From assembly GCF_014696625.1 (NCBI RefSeq), contig NZ_JACJQL010000049.1:1-45201 (forward strand): a stretch of 45,201 nucleotides of DNA. The letters run 5' to 3'. This DNA comes from Nostoc parmelioides FACHB-3921 (lineage in GTDB: Bacteria; Cyanobacteriota; Cyanobacteriia; Cyanobacteriales; Nostocaceae). Each line of letters opens with the position of its first letter. Position 1 is the first letter of the stretch. This document shows positions 33,136-41,415 of this stretch, one piece after another. The notes beneath the pieces are model-generated. The model did no database searches. It worked only from the letters and a program-made list of their open reading frames with translations, and was not told the origin of the DNA. A program made the position numbers and the translations under genes.

Positions 33136-34071
33136 ATGGTACTTTACAAGTTAGCAGATTTTGATCCTAATTATCAAGATTCCTTTCAAGGTAACGACAT
33201 AAAAGGACTTGGTGTCTATACAGAAAGAAGCGATGAGAAAATTGGTACTGTCAACGATGTTTTGGTGGACGATGAAGGACACTTCCGCTATTTAATTGTT
33301 GACTTAGGTTTTTGGATCTTCGGTAAAAAAGTATTACTGCCAGTCGGTCGTTCTCGGATTGATTATGGCGCTGGTCGCGTCTATGCAATTGGGATGACCA
33401 GAGACCAAGCTGAAAATTTACCTGAATTCAACGACCGTTTAGCTGTTGATTACGATTATGAAGAACGGGTACGTGGAGTATATCGTAATCCCAGTTACGC
33501 TAGTAGCACCAATGTAGACAGAACCACATCTTTGGAAGGGTCAGCACCTCTGGAAAGCAGAACACCTCTAGAAGCTTCTGCACCATTAGATGCAAGTTAC
33601 CAAACAACTACACCTGCAACTACGCATACCCGCGACACCTACAGATACGAACAAGAGCCTGGTTTGTTCGGAATCAATGAACAAGATCACCAAACGCTGA
33701 GACTTTATGAAGAACGGCTAATTGCTAATAAGCGCCGTCAAAAAACTGGTGAAGTAGCTATTGGTAAGCACGTAGAAACGGAAACTGCACGGGTAGCAGT
33801 ACCAGTGGAAAGAGAACGCGTGGTGATTGAACGTGTTACGCCAGATGATGCTGGTACTGCGGTCGCACCTGGTACAGCTGACTTCCGTGAAGGCGAAGTT
33901 GCTCGCGTAGAACTTCATGAAGAAACCCCTGACATTCGCAAAGAAGCTTTTGTCCGCGAAGAAGTCAGGGTGCAAAAAGTTGTTGAGCATGACACTGTGG
34001 AAGCTCAAGAAAAAATCCGTCGTGAAGAATTAGACGTAAATGCTCCTGGTCTTCCCATTGAAGAACGCTAA
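33136..34071 (+). CDS. PRC-barrel + DUF2382 protein (AvaK-like), 2 of 3
   Basis: A 311-residue paralogue of the preceding gene, with the same opening (LYKLADFDPNYQDSF), PRC-barrel (DVLVDDEGHFRYLIVD; KKVLLPVGRSRIDYG) and DUF2382 (RLYEERLIANKRRQKTGE, then EVARVELHEETPDIRKEA in parts). It differs by a linker at about 130-165 made of repeated APLE/S units (SAPLESRTPLEASAPLDAS). The start is the ATG at 33136: GAGGTGG lies 6 bases upstream, an excellent ribosome site, whereas the frame-opening TTG at 33121 has none. The short linker repeat could vary in number between strains. Role as for its neighbour; a duplicated stress or akinete protein is the best guess. Confidence 0.88.
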   Translation: MVLYKLADFDPNYQDSFQGNDIKGLGVYTERSDEKIGTVNDVLVDDEGHFRYLIVDLGFWIFGKKVLLPVGRSRIDYGAGRVYAIGMTRDQAENLPEFNDRLAVDYDYEERVRGVYRNPSYASSTNVDRTTSLEGSAPLESRTPLEASAPLDASYQTTTPATTHTRDTYRYEQEPGLFGINEQDHQTLRLYEERLIANKRRQKTGEVAIGKHVETETARVAVPVERERVVIERVTPDDAGTAVAPGTADFREGEVARVELHEETPDIRKEAFVREEVRVQKVVEHDTVEAQEKIRREELDVNAPGLPIEER

Positions 34072-34207
34072 TTTTTCATTAATTGAGTTATTAAATAATC
34101 ACTAATAACTCATCTTCCTAATGCAGTACAGGTAAAATTTTAATCATCAATATTAACTTTACCTGTACCTGTAAAAACTCTAAATATAAGTTTTAACAGT
34201 AGATTAT

Positions 34208-34753
34208 ATGCCCGATAATTTAGCCGCAGAAACACAAATCCATCAAAGAATAACTGATAATTCAACTGAGCCAGACAATTATCATATAATTGAAGAAGAG
34301 ACAAATATTCGTTTATTAGAAGAAAAGCTTGTAGTTGATACGAATAGACAGAAAATTGGTGAAGTCATTGTTCGTAAGGTAATCGAAACTCAGATGGTGC
34401 AAGTTCCAGTGCGGCGCGAAAAGCTGATTGTGGAACAAATAGGCTCAGTAAATAAACAACTTGCAGAGATTGATTTAAGCCAAGGAGAAATTGCCGGCAT
34501 TGAATTAGCTCAAAATGCTAGCTATGAATTGCCGGGTTGGGATGGTGGTTTAACTGTGAGTGGCAGCTTTAGCTCTCCTAAAATTGCTAGTTTATTATTA
34601 AATGCGATCGCTCTAGAACGCAAACATGGTTGTCAACAGGTACGAGTCTCTATTGTTGTTGAAGACGAAGAACACCAAAAAAAATACCAAGAGTGGTTTG
34701 ACCGTTGTTCTCACGGTCAGTTACCAAAACACGAAAAATCTGCTGATACCTAG
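34208..34753 (+). CDS. Half-DUF2382 protein with distinct C-terminus, 3 of 3
   Basis: A 181-residue protein. Residues about 30-85 match the first half of DUF2382 (IRLLEEKLVVDTNRQKIGE; VPVRREKLIVEQ), the same motif as in the two genes before it. The PRC-barrel and the second DUF2382 half are absent. The C-terminal part (about 105-165: GWDGGLTVSGSFSSPKIASLLLNAIALERKHGC in parts) looks like a small alpha/beta domain I cannot name. It lies 136 bp after the second paralogue on the same strand. It may be a regulator or partner of the other two through the shared domain, which is inference. Confidence 0.8.
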   Translation: MPDNLAAETQIHQRITDNSTEPDNYHIIEEETNIRLLEEKLVVDTNRQKIGEVIVRKVIETQMVQVPVRREKLIVEQIGSVNKQLAEIDLSQGEIAGIELAQNASYELPGWDGGLTVSGSFSSPKIASLLLNAIALERKHGCQQVRVSIVVEDEEHQKKYQEWFDRCSHGQLPKHEKSADT

Positions 34754-34805
34754 TACTGGGAATCAAAAATCAATCCAGTCTAGCTGATCGCTTTTCGTCT
34801 TGTCT

Positions 34806-35813
34806 TTAGACATCGCTCGGTTTTAATAAATATGCCATATCTGGCCCAGAGGGAATAATCCCACCAGGATTTAAGGGAAATAGATTCCCATAATAGTCCC
34901 GCTTGATGCTTTCTAAATCACAGGTGCTAGCAACGCCCTCTAGCTGATACAAGTCGCGCAGATATGCACCTAAATTTTTATAATCTTGTATTCTGCGGCG
35001 ATTACATTTAAATAAGCCGTAATAAACAATGTCAAAACGGAACAATGTTGTAAATAGACGTGCATCGGCTAAAGTGACTTGATCACCGCAAAGGTAGCGA
35101 CTATTGGCGAGTGCAACCTCAATCTCATCCAAGGTGGTGAATAATTCATCACAGGCTTTGTCATAGGCCTCTTGGGTTTGAGCAAAACCGCAACGATATA
35201 CACCGTTATTGACATTGGCGTAAATCTTCTCGTTCCACCAGTCAATCTTCTGTTTTAGTTCTTCAGGATAAAGATTCAGTGTAGGATTTTTGGCAAACTC
35301 ATTAAATTCAGAGTTCAGCATGACAATAATGTCTGCACTCTCATTATTCACAATAGTTTTGGTTTCTTTATCCCACAACACCGGTACTGTGGAACGTCCA
35401 CTATAGCCAGCTTCCGCCAGGGCATATAATTCAGCTAAAGTCTGACGACCTTCCTCTGGAGTGTTGAACACCCAACCCCCTGAATCGGGAGAGGGAATAA
35501 CAATAGATACCGAAATTGTATCCTCTAATCCTTTCAATGCCCGGACTACTAGTGTGCGGTGCGCCCAAGGACAACCCAAACCAACGTAGAGATTGTAACG
35601 TCCTGCGGCTGGTTGATAAGGGCTATCTTCCCCAGTTCTAACAGAATTCCTAAACTGGCTACTAGGACGAATATATTCTCCTGATTGATTGCGGGGGGCA
35701 AGTTTTGACATCATGATTTGCCAAAGGGTTGTCCACACAAACTTACCTAACCCAATAATCAGTTTAGGTGGTAGCGACTTACCTTTTTTCTGAGTCTTAC
35801 TAATACCAGTCAT
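34806..35813 (-). CDS. Glutathionyl-hydroquinone reductase (Xi-class GST)
   Basis: A 335-residue omega/Xi-type glutathione transferase of the YqjG/ECM4 family, which removes glutathione from glutathionyl-hydroquinones. The active-site motif is GLGCPWAHRTL with catalytic C81; VPVLWDKETKTIVNNESADI is the cis-proline and glutathione-binding region (VPVLWD, NNESADI). The helical C-terminal domain has YANVNNGVYRCGFAQTQ and LADARLFTTLFRFD, both family hallmarks. The N-terminus has about 30 extra basic residues (KTQKKGKSLPPK). It lies 11 bp downstream of the membrane-protein gene on the same strand, so the two are probably co-transcribed, perhaps with hrcA. Confidence 0.93.
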   Translation of the reverse strand: MTGISKTQKKGKSLPPKLIIGLGKFVWTTLWQIMMSKLAPRNQSGEYIRPSSQFRNSVRTGEDSPYQPAAGRYNLYVGLGCPWAHRTLVVRALKGLEDTISVSIVIPSPDSGGWVFNTPEEGRQTLAELYALAEAGYSGRSTVPVLWDKETKTIVNNESADIIVMLNSEFNEFAKNPTLNLYPEELKQKIDWWNEKIYANVNNGVYRCGFAQTQEAYDKACDELFTTLDEIEVALANSRYLCGDQVTLADARLFTTLFRFDIVYYGLFKCNRRRIQDYKNLGAYLRDLYQLEGVASTCDLESIKRDYYGNLFPLNPGGIIPSGPDMAYLLKPSDV

Positions 35814-35824
35814 GATTAAATTGC

Positions 35825-36505
35825 CTAACTTGCTACCTTTTGCGGCTGATTAGATATTACAGCTACACTTGCTTCTGGTAGTGGTGGACGCAAGCACAAA
35901 TAAAGCAACGGGCCAAATAGAGGAATCAAAGCAAATACCCAAAATAACTGAGTTTTTTGCCAACCGCGCCGCGCCATATCATCTCCTAACAAGGCAGGAA
36001 ATAATAGCGAAAGTAGGCAAAAATCTAGGCTCATAACATGGATAAAGCGGTTAGTTTGCCATTGTTGGACAAAGTTGCTCCAGTCTCCTGTTACCAAACC
36101 ATAGGCGACTAAAATCGCTGCGACTATGGTGAGAATCACGCCAGTCACACGAGAATCTAATAGTTTAATTAAGGTGTTCTTTGTCCCGGAAAACTGAGGA
36201 TTTGGTTCTCGCAAAGTTAAATAGGGTAACAGTGCAAAAATACCTACGCCAAATGAAGCCGTGGTGAATAACCAAGCTGGGATTTTTTGCCCTCTACCAT
36301 CAATAAACATGAGGGCGCTGTAAATCATAGGCCAGATACCCATGAGGTTGAATAAGGTGATAACTAGGGGATTTACACCTTGCCATTGACCGGTGGACAA
36401 GTTTTTGATTAGCTCGAATGTATCGGGTTGATCGGGAGGAGCAAGGACAAAAGCATAAAATGTAAAGCCTAACCACAGCACCCCAAAGGCAATTTTTCTG
36501 ACCAT
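35825..36505 (-). CDS. Conserved-type multi-pass membrane protein, unknown
   Basis: A 226-residue protein with about six hydrophobic helices (around 6-22, 45-65, 78-95, 118-138, 155-172 and 185-205). Hydrophilic landmarks are the early APPDQPDTFELIKNL, TLREPNPQF and GDDMARRGWQKTQ before the last helix. Related proteins occur, to my knowledge, in cyanobacteria and in plastids of plants, but I know no tested function. It starts 13 bp after the hrcA stop and ends 11 bp before the glutathionyl-hydroquinone reductase, so the three genes probably form one transcript. Confidence 0.82.
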   Translation of the reverse strand: MVRKIAFGVLWLGFTFYAFVLAPPDQPDTFELIKNLSTGQWQGVNPLVITLFNLMGIWPMIYSALMFIDGRGQKIPAWLFTTASFGVGIFALLPYLTLREPNPQFSGTKNTLIKLLDSRVTGVILTIVAAILVAYGLVTGDWSNFVQQWQTNRFIHVMSLDFCLLSLLFPALLGDDMARRGWQKTQLFWVFALIPLFGPLLYLCLRPPLPEASVAVISNQPQKVAS

Positions 36506-36518
36506 GATTTCATCTAAT

Positions 36519-37616
36519 TTAACTGAAGGCTTCTGAGAGGTAATCAGCAGCAGCCGCTACAACTGCGATCGCACTTTCGTAATCTAGGCGTGTCGGCCCC
36601 AAAACCCCCACACTACCCAAAGGGACTGCTCCCCGGCGATAGGTAGAAGAAATTAAGGAGCAGGTGCGTATCGGTTCTAGCGGGTTTTCTGCGCCGATAC
36701 GCACTGTTACCTTGGATTTGTGCGTATCATCTAACTCTGGTTCCTCAAATATTAGCCGCCACAGTTGTTCTTGCTCTTCTTCCAATAGTTGTATAATCGT
36801 TTTCACTTGTTGAAGCTGAGAAAATTCTGGCTGACGCAAAACTTCTGCCAAACCCCGTACCATAATTTGAGTTGCAGCAGGCGCAGCACTGCGATGGGCT
36901 AATTCTGCTACGGAATTTTTTAGAAACTCTCCATAACTTTGAAATTCTCGATCTAATTGACTCCAATCCAAGGTGCTGATTTCTAACAGACTCCGCCCCC
37001 GTAAGTGACTATTTAAGAAGTTAGAAACAATCTGTAATTCCCTGTCAATTACTTCTGGGTCGGGTTTTGTTTCACTCCTGGCTGGGGGTAAATCCATCAG
37101 TTTTGAGTGGGTTTCATAACTATCCGTCACCAAAATCAGCATGATTCTTCCCGTTTCTATCTGCACTAGTTGCAAATGTCTGACTGATGCTGTATTGGTT
37201 TGGGGCATAGTAATCAAGCTAATACACCCACTCAAGCTAGCTAAAATCTGGGCGGCTCCTTGCAACAGTATCTCCAGACTCCAGTCTTCCCATTGCAGAT
37301 GCTGTTGTAAGGCTGATTCTACCTCTTTTGCTAACACTTCCGTTCGTGTAGTGTCTCGTAGAGAGGGGGTAATTAACTGGTCAACATAAATGCGATAACC
37401 TGAGTCAGAAGGTATTCGTCCAGCAGATGTGTGCGGTTGGTACAATAACCCAGATTTCTCTAGTACGCCCATTACATTGCGAATAGTGGCAGAGCTAACG
37501 CCCAGGTCGTATTCTTCGACCAAAGCTTTTGAACCCACAGGCTCTGCTGTGGCTATATAATGACGTACCGTTGCCCAAAGTATATGCTGTTGTCGATTAG
37601 TCAACTGGACTTGCAT
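36519..37616 (-). CDS. hrcA: Heat-shock repressor HrcA
   Basis: The repressor of groESL-type heat-shock genes, which binds CIRCE operators and responds to GroEL supply. From the ATG at 37616 (MQVQLTNRQQHILWATV) it has 365 residues. The N-terminal winged helix is typical (HYIATAEPVGSKALVEEY; VSSATIRNVMGVLEKSGLLYQPHTSAGRIPSD in parts). The C-terminus carries the family segment RIGAENPLEPIRTCSLISSTYRR, and GSVGVLGPTRLDYESAI ends the protein. An earlier ATG at 37640 adds eight non-conserved residues. No complete CIRCE site was seen in this window, so its targets lie elsewhere. The two downstream genes may be in its operon. Confidence 0.95.
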   Translation of the reverse strand: MQVQLTNRQQHILWATVRHYIATAEPVGSKALVEEYDLGVSSATIRNVMGVLEKSGLLYQPHTSAGRIPSDSGYRIYVDQLITPSLRDTTRTEVLAKEVESALQQHLQWEDWSLEILLQGAAQILASLSGCISLITMPQTNTASVRHLQLVQIETGRIMLILVTDSYETHSKLMDLPPARSETKPDPEVIDRELQIVSNFLNSHLRGRSLLEISTLDWSQLDREFQSYGEFLKNSVAELAHRSAAPAATQIMVRGLAEVLRQPEFSQLQQVKTIIQLLEEEQEQLWRLIFEEPELDDTHKSKVTVRIGAENPLEPIRTCSLISSTYRRGAVPLGSVGVLGPTRLDYESAIAVVAAAADYLSEAFS

Positions 37617-38032
37617 AGGGATATGTTTGACGGAAGGCAAATGCTAAGTAGTTTTTGAAAAATTGTGAAATTTTAAAGCAAAAATTAATAATAGTTAATT
37701 AGAAACGCAAAATATATATTTCTATTGTAATAACTATTATTAAATTTCTGTAGTTGCTATTTTTTGTGTCGCCTGATGAAACAAAAAAATTGATGTAATA
37801 TTATTTGATTTTCTCAGTATTTTTGCATATATGAATTATATAAATTGTATTGTAAGATACGTATTTTTATGGTTGATATATATACTTATGATGCTAGCTA
37901 AATGTAGGTTTAACCTAACTATATTGGGCTTCATTTCTGCAATGTCAAACTCAGAGAATTTTGTCAACAATAGCACAAATAAGCTGGAGTTTAGTATTCC
38001 AGCTTGAGATAATTTAATGAGCTAGTAAGCCC
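37617..38032. other. AT-rich intergenic region upstream of hrcA
   Basis: About 415 very AT-rich bases without a gene. They should contain the hrcA promoter; no CIRCE inverted repeat (TTAGCACTC with GAGTGCTAA) is present. A hairpin at 37981-38005 lies at the far end, after the rhodanese gene. Confidence 0.6.
37981..38005 (-). terminator. Hairpin after the rhodanese gene
   Basis: AAGCTGGA (37981-37988) pairs with TCCAGCTT (37998-38005) over a 9-base loop, about 28 bp past the rhodanese stop in the minus direction. It is a plausible terminator but the following tail is only moderately T-rich. Confidence 0.5.
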
Positions 38033-38392
38033 TTAATACTGGGGAATTGAGGAGTCAACTAGCAGAGAGTAGGCAGCAATACCACCAGCAATATTTTTGA
38101 CATTGGTGAATCCCTGAGATACTAACCACTGACACATCTGAGCAGAACGGACACCGTGGTGACATAATACAAGGGTTTCTGCTTCTGGATTAAACATAGT
38201 TGGGATTTTTTCTGACCACTGAGCATATTCACTCAGTGGCAGATTGACAAAGCCATCAATTTGGGCGATCGCTAACTCTTGCGGTTCCCGTACATCTATT
38301 AACTGAATATTTGCATCTTTATTAGCAAGATATAGAGCTAAGTCATTTACACTAATTTGAGTCATTGGTTGCCCAGAAGTATTCCCAGTCAT
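38033..38392 (-). CDS. Rhodanese-like sulfurtransferase
   Basis: A 119-residue single rhodanese domain, expected to carry sulfane sulfur on a cysteine for sulfur transfer or redox signalling. Motifs: LIDVREPQELAIAQIDGFVNLPL (as IDVREPQE and the GFVNLPL turn) and the active-site loop VLCHHGVRSAQM, where the cysteine begins CHHGVRS, a CxxGxRS type as in GlpE/PspE-like enzymes. The length is that of single-domain cytosolic rhodaneses; there is no signal peptide. It lies alone upstream of hrcA with a 415-bp gap. Confidence 0.92.
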   Translation of the reverse strand: MTGNTSGQPMTQISVNDLALYLANKDANIQLIDVREPQELAIAQIDGFVNLPLSEYAQWSEKIPTMFNPEAETLVLCHHGVRSAQMCQWLVSQGFTNVKNIAGGIAAYSLLVDSSIPQY

Positions 38393-38479
38393 GAGGTTTT
38401 AGTAAACAATCCTATATTATTTATGTTGACAGAAAAGGGGAAGAGTGGGGAGGGAAAAGAAGCAGGGGAAGCAGGGGGA

Positions 38480-38515
38480 GAAGTCGCAAGGAGGGTTTCC
38501 CTCCGGGCGAACTTC
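38480..38515. repeat. Hairpin repeat with GGAGGGTYTCCCTCCG core, copy 2
   Basis: GAAGTCGC pairs with GCGAACTTC around the core GGAGGGTTTCCCTCCG, the same core as at 26442-26483. It lies in a purine-rich stretch (AGCAGGGGAAGCAGGGGG) between the rhodanese and DUF3352 genes. Confidence 0.55.
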
Positions 38516-38648
38516 GGGGGAGCAGGGGAGGCAGATCATTAGTGTATGTTTTTTACTAAGCAGTGAGCTATGACTCTCAGACTAACGAGAAAATCATCAC
38601 TTCACTAACCCCTACACCCCCACACCCGTCAGCAACTGACAACTGTAC

Positions 38649-38668
38649 AGACGCGATTAATCGCGTCT
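38649..38668. repeat. 20-bp palindrome, copy 4
   Basis: A perfect AGACGCGATT/AATCGCGTCT palindrome, preceded by CTGTAC, 22 bp upstream of the DUF3352 start. Here it is close enough to a gene start to affect its transcript leader. Confidence 0.75.
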
Positions 38669-38690
38669 TTAACAACTGACAAAATAACTA

Positions 38691-40346
38691 ATGAACACAC
38701 AACGCTCATTTTCTGGTTTTATTGTTGCTGGGGCGATCGCTTTGATTGTGGCGGCGATCGCTGGCTTTTACTGGTTCTTTGCTAAAAGTCCGGTTAACAT
38801 TGTCGCGTCTAATTCTCAACCTAGTGCAGCCATATTTATATCCAAGCTGGCTCCTGTAACGGTTTCATTGCTGGTTAATCCTGATAAGTTACAATCTTTC
38901 GACAGTTCAGGCGAATTAACTAAACTCAAAACCAGCTTATTGGCTAAGAGTGGCATAGATTATAAGCAAGACATTCAACCTTGGCTAAAAGATGAAATTA
39001 CATTGGCTGTCACTACCCTAGATATTGACCGTGACCCAGAGAATGGTAGACAACCAGGCTATCTGATGGCGCTAGCAACTAGCAAACCAGAGAAAAGCCA
39101 GGAATTTTTGCAATTATTGTTCTCCAAACGGGTATTAGCTGGAGCAAACTTAGCAACGGAAGAATATCAAGGCGCAAAGGTTATCTATGATAGTTCTTTA
39201 CCAGAGTCCGATTCTCTGGCTGGTGCAGTGGTTGATAACTTTGTGTTATTCGCCAACAACCCTAAAGTATTGCGTGACGCGATTAATAATGTCCAGGCTC
39301 CTGATTTAAATTTGCTCAGTTCTTCCCAATACCAAAAAGCTATCGAACAAATACCTAAAGGTTCTCTAGCTACGGCTTTTCTCAATCTCCCTCTAGTGGC
39401 ACAATGGCAAGGGTTAGATTTACCAGAACCAACCTACGATAGTGAAACTGTAGCTTTTACTTTAAATCCTCAGGGAATCTTGGCAGAAACCAGTTTTCTT
39501 ACTTCATCCGAAGTTACGCCAACATCATCCCCACTATCTAAACCTGTAGGCGCATTACAATATATTCCCGCATCAGCAGGGTTGGTCATTTCTGGTTCCC
39601 ACTTAGACCATTTGGGTAACAGCGATTTAGCCAAACTCTGGACACAAGCAAAAACAGCTATCTCTGGTTCAGGAACAGATATAATTTCCCGATTGATCCA
39701 ACCCTTAGCCGATGTCCAGAAAAGTCAGGGTATCAATTTAGAACAAGATATATTTAGCTGGGTACAGGGAGAATACGCCGTTGCATTAATCCCCCGTACA
39801 GGTCAGACCATTCCTGACTGGGTTTTTGTGGCAGAAAAGTCAGAAAATGTACCAGAAGCTATTGGGCGTTTAGATGCGATCGCCTCATCTCAAGGACTCA
39901 GTACTAATACAATTAAACTGGACAAGCAAACAGTCGTCGCCTGGACAGAATTAACTACTGCAACTCAAAAAGCTGATGGCAAAAACAAACCATCATTTAT
40001 AGTGGAAGCCAATGTAAAAGGGGTACATACAACCTTAGGCAATTATGAAATTTTCACCTCTGACCTAGCAACCATTTATGAGATTTTTACGGATAAAGAC
40101 AAATCTTTAATCAATAACCGCAACTTCCAAGATAGTATCGCTACCATTCCCCAACCAAATCAAGGTTATATCTATCTGGACTGGGCAAGAAGTCAAAATT
40201 TAGTAGAGCAGCAAATACCCATACTTAAGCTCGTAGAATTAGTCGGGAAACCATTCTTTGAGAATTTGCGATCGCTCACCTTCAGTAGTTACGGTAATGA
40301 GTCGGGAACGCTTAAAGGCGGTATTTTATTCCAACTTGATCATTAA
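38691..40346 (+). CDS. DUF3352 family membrane-anchored protein
   Basis: A 551-residue protein with one N-terminal membrane helix (about 8-30, GFIVAGAIALIVAAIAGFYW) and a large extracytoplasmic region. The pattern fits DUF3352: PSAAIFISKLAPVTVSLLVNPDKLQ after the helix (seen as AIFISKLAP and SLLVNPDKL), IDYKQDIQPWLKDEITLAV near 92-110, and a second related half (about 270-540) with GINLEQDIFSWVQGEYAVAL. So it appears to contain two similar halves, each with the motif DI-x2-W-[LV]-x2-E. Function is unknown; related proteins are common in cyanobacteria. It is a single plus-strand gene. Confidence 0.85.
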   Translation: MNTQRSFSGFIVAGAIALIVAAIAGFYWFFAKSPVNIVASNSQPSAAIFISKLAPVTVSLLVNPDKLQSFDSSGELTKLKTSLLAKSGIDYKQDIQPWLKDEITLAVTTLDIDRDPENGRQPGYLMALATSKPEKSQEFLQLLFSKRVLAGANLATEEYQGAKVIYDSSLPESDSLAGAVVDNFVLFANNPKVLRDAINNVQAPDLNLLSSSQYQKAIEQIPKGSLATAFLNLPLVAQWQGLDLPEPTYDSETVAFTLNPQGILAETSFLTSSEVTPTSSPLSKPVGALQYIPASAGLVISGSHLDHLGNSDLAKLWTQAKTAISGSGTDIISRLIQPLADVQKSQGINLEQDIFSWVQGEYAVALIPRTGQTIPDWVFVAEKSENVPEAIGRLDAIASSQGLSTNTIKLDKQTVVAWTELTTATQKADGKNKPSFIVEANVKGVHTTLGNYEIFTSDLATIYEIFTDKDKSLINNRNFQDSIATIPQPNQGYIYLDWARSQNLVEQQIPILKLVELVGKPFFENLRSLTFSSYGNESGTLKGGILFQLDH

Positions 40347-40788
40347 TTTAGTCAAGCGATCGCGCCTTATGAATAGCCGGCGATCGCTTGATTACAATGG
40401 GAACAAGAAAAGGCCAGCCATTTACTGAGTCAGACAAAAGCTTTTATAATATTACTAATCCCAGTGGCTACAAATATTAAATTTGTTAAATATTTGTTCC
40501 ATTTACCAACAAATTGCTCAGGCTACTAATTTATTCTTGATTAAGCTTAATTTTTATACAAAAATATTCAAAAATATTCAAATTTTTACATATATAGGAC
40601 TAGTATTTTATTTCTAAAATATAAGTAGGGTGGGCAATGCCCACAGTATCATGCTTGTGGTGGGCATTGCCCACCCTACAGATACTTAGATAATTTCAAT
40701 AATCAAATCGGATTCCTATATCAAAAATGGGACTTTGAGTATTTACCTAAATATCATTTTTGTCTAAACTATTCTACTCACACTAACT
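40347..40788. other. Intergenic region with hairpin element
   Basis: About 440 bases without a gene. It starts with GCGATCGC-rich sequence after the DUF3352 stop (AAGCGATCGC with GCGATCGCTT arms, 40354-40388, a possible terminator hairpin), then AT-rich DNA, then the family H hairpin element at 40593-40720. Confidence 0.6.
40593..40720. repeat. Hairpin element, family H, copy 2 (longest)
   Basis: The ends are TATAGGAC and GATTCCTATA. It contains GTAGGGTGGGCAATGCCCAC and, after 14 bases, GTGGTGGGCATTGCCCACC, a palindrome within a palindrome. The right half (CCCTACAGATACTTAGATAA, then TTTCAATAATCAAATC) matches the copy at 29836-29936. No ORF is present, so it is a MITE-like or structured-RNA repeat. 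Confidence 0.7.
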
Positions 40789-41382
40789 ATGACACTACAA
40801 ATCTTAAATAAAAACACCACGATTTCAGAGCAGCGATTTCTCCTACCAGGTCATTATACCTGGGAAGAATTAGAGACAATAGAAAATTTAACCGCAGATG
40901 CAGCAGGTTTGCGAATAACTTATCTTGATGGGTGCATTGAATTTATGACTCTTGGTGAACAGCATGAAATGATTAAAAGCGTGATTGGTATATTATTGGC
41001 ATTATACTTTTTTGAAAAAGGTATAAACTTCATTCCAGTAGGGAGTGCTACACGACGGGCGAAAGAAAAAAGTGCATCCTTTGAACCTGATGAATCTTAT
41101 TACATCGGAGAGAAAAAAGAAAATCCCGATTTAGCAATTGAAGTCAATATTACCAGTGGCAGTATTGATAAACTAGAAAAATACAAACGGTTCAATATTA
41201 CTGAAGTTTGGTTTTGGGAAAACAATCAATTACTATTATATCGTCTCAAAAATGATAATTATGAACAAATTACTGAAAGTGAATTATTACCGGATTTAGA
41301 TATAAGTTTATTGGTAAGCTGTGTTTTAATGCCTTCAATTATTGATGCAAGAAAACAATTTTTACAAGGGATGAGTCAATAA
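40789..41382 (+). CDS. Uma2-family (DUF820) putative endonuclease
   Basis: A 197-residue second member of the Uma2/DUF820 group. The N-terminal LPGHYTWEELETIENL and RITYLDGCIEFMTLGEQHE, then NPDLAIEVNITSGSIDKLEKY (as PDLAIEV and KLEKYKRF) and VWFWENNQLLLYRL match the family's PD-(D/E)XK-like core; E and K in AIEV...K are candidate catalytic residues. It is more complete around the active site than the copy at 11113. The role is unknown. The WG-repeat gene starts 33 bp downstream. Confidence 0.88.
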   Translation: MTLQILNKNTTISEQRFLLPGHYTWEELETIENLTADAAGLRITYLDGCIEFMTLGEQHEMIKSVIGILLALYFFEKGINFIPVGSATRRAKEKSASFEPDESYYIGEKKENPDLAIEVNITSGSIDKLEKYKRFNITEVWFWENNQLLLYRLKNDNYEQITESELLPDLDISLLVSCVLMPSIIDARKQFLQGMSQ

Positions 41383-41415
41383 ATATAAACTTACTAAAAT
41401 ATTTGCATATCAATA

